Source of the DNA: Candidatus Raymondbacteria bacterium RIFOXYA2_FULL_49_16
GTDB taxonomy: Bacteria > Fibrobacterota > OXYB2-FULL-49-7 > XYB2-FULL-49-35
DNA: 63,012 nucleotides
Reading direction: 5' to 3'
Assembly: GCA_001789205.1 (NCBI GenBank)
Contig: MFYT01000042.1
Span: 1 to 63,012 of the forward strand
Each line of letters begins with the position of its first letter. Position 1 is the first letter of the stretch. The position numbers and the translations under genes are program-made. This document shows, one piece after another, positions 62,654-63,012 of the stretch. The notes beneath the pieces were generated by a model, which did not search any database, was not told where the DNA came from, and was given only the letters and a program-made list of their open reading frames with translations.

Positions 62654-63012
62654 ATGAGACACCAAAAAATAGGCACCCTGGTAGGTTATGCGCGGGTTTC
62701 CACCCAGGACCAGAACTTAAATCTCCAAAATGATGCATTGAAGGCGGCGGGGTGTAAAAAGATATACCGGGACAAGGCCAGCGGGGCTGCAGAGGACCGG
62801 AAAGGCCTCTCAGAGGCCATAGAATACATGCGGAAAGGGGATACCCTGGTTATTTGGAAGCTGGATCGGCTCGGCCGGTCCCTTCGCCATCTCATCGATG
62901 TTGTGAAAAGTTTAAACGACCGCGGCATAGGATTAAAGAGCCTGCAGGAGAACATCGATACCACTACAAGCGGCGGAAAACTTATTTTTCACATGTTCGG
63001 CAGTTTGGCGGA
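62654..63012 (+). CDS. Serine recombinase (resolvase/invertase), 3' end outside window
   Basis: The 119 visible codons are the catalytic domain of a resolvase/invertase: VGYARVSTQDQNL (nucleophile Ser in RVST), DKASGAAEDRKGLSEAIEYM, LVIWKLDRLGRSLRHLIDVV with the conserved Asp and Arg, and TSGGKLIFHMFGSLA. It would cut and rejoin short sites in transposon resolution or inversion. ATG 62654 is preceded by AAAGGA at 62637-62642. The helix-turn-helix end lies beyond the window, so the subfamily is open. Confidence 0.85.
   Translation, partial: MRHQKIGTLVGYARVSTQDQNLNLQNDALKAAGCKKIYRDKASGAAEDRKGLSEAIEYMRKGDTLVIWKLDRLGRSLRHLIDVVKSLNDRGIGLKSLQENIDTTTSGGKLIFHMFGSLA

Overview
The window is 63 kb of a Gram-negative, probably environmental bacterium. 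A C-terminal sorting domain of the type IX kind, a FlgD-type C-terminal Ig fold on a giant exported protein, a pilus/type II secretion cluster and many outer-membrane or exported proteins point to the FCB superphylum, perhaps Fibrobacterota. That placement is inferred from protein style, because the window holds no rRNA, tRNA or other marker gene. It may come from a metagenome assembly, so unusual junctions need read-level checks.

Layout. (1) 37-10487, minus strand: a compact type II secretion/type IV pilus-like operon running GspE, secretin, PilM/N-like, PilO-like, PilP-like, PilX/GspK-like, three further pseudopilins and GspF, ending in a Tat-exported DUF362 protein. (2) 10.8-12.9 kb: a lipoprotein, a PIN/RHH toxin-antitoxin pair, a possible integron attC-like site and a truncated LOG-family gene. 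(3) 12881-14902: a queuosine-type tRNA-guanine transglycosylase fused to an MnmC-like methyltransferase. (4) 15-32 kb, plus strand: four overlapping genes for exported proteins, including a 1144-aa lipase-like protein and a 3922-aa Ig/beta-helix protein. (5) 32-39 kb: a broken ATPase, an esterase, a HAMP-like membrane protein, a beta-helix protein with a sorting tail, a radical SAM protein and a TonB-like lipoprotein. (6) 39.3-49.4 kb, minus strand: a hybrid histidine kinase, a receiver protein with Glu at the phosphosite, a TPR/outer-membrane barrel protein, a lipoprotein, a polysaccharide deacetylase with HEAT repeats and a GT2 synthase. Together these look like a regulated exopolysaccharide synthesis and export operon. 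(7) 49.9-54.4 kb: small exported proteins, several with frameshifts, plus GC-rich palindromic repeats.

(8) 54.4-61.1 kb holds the most interesting element, a diversity-generating retroelement (DGR). The target is a 1437-aa protein that combines PAS, class III nucleotidyl cyclase, Ser/Thr kinase, a membrane helix, a LamG-like domain, TPR and a C-terminal FGE/C-type-lectin domain. Its last 33 codons carry the variable repeat. A hairpin with a GGTA loop, an Avd four-helix protein, a DGR-type reverse transcriptase and an adenine-rich template repeat follow. Nine of 23 template adenines are substituted in the variable repeat, while the only three non-adenine changes are C-to-T in its last 10 bases. 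The retroelement would therefore diversify the presumed outward ligand-binding face of a transmembrane second-messenger/kinase receptor. The template repeat ends abruptly in the middle of an unrelated AT-rich FGE gene fragment, so this copy may be damaged.

(9) 61.3-63.0 kb: a YhcG-like (DUF1016) nuclease gene with in-frame palindromic repeats, another copy of the GC-rich palindrome and the start of a serine recombinase gene.
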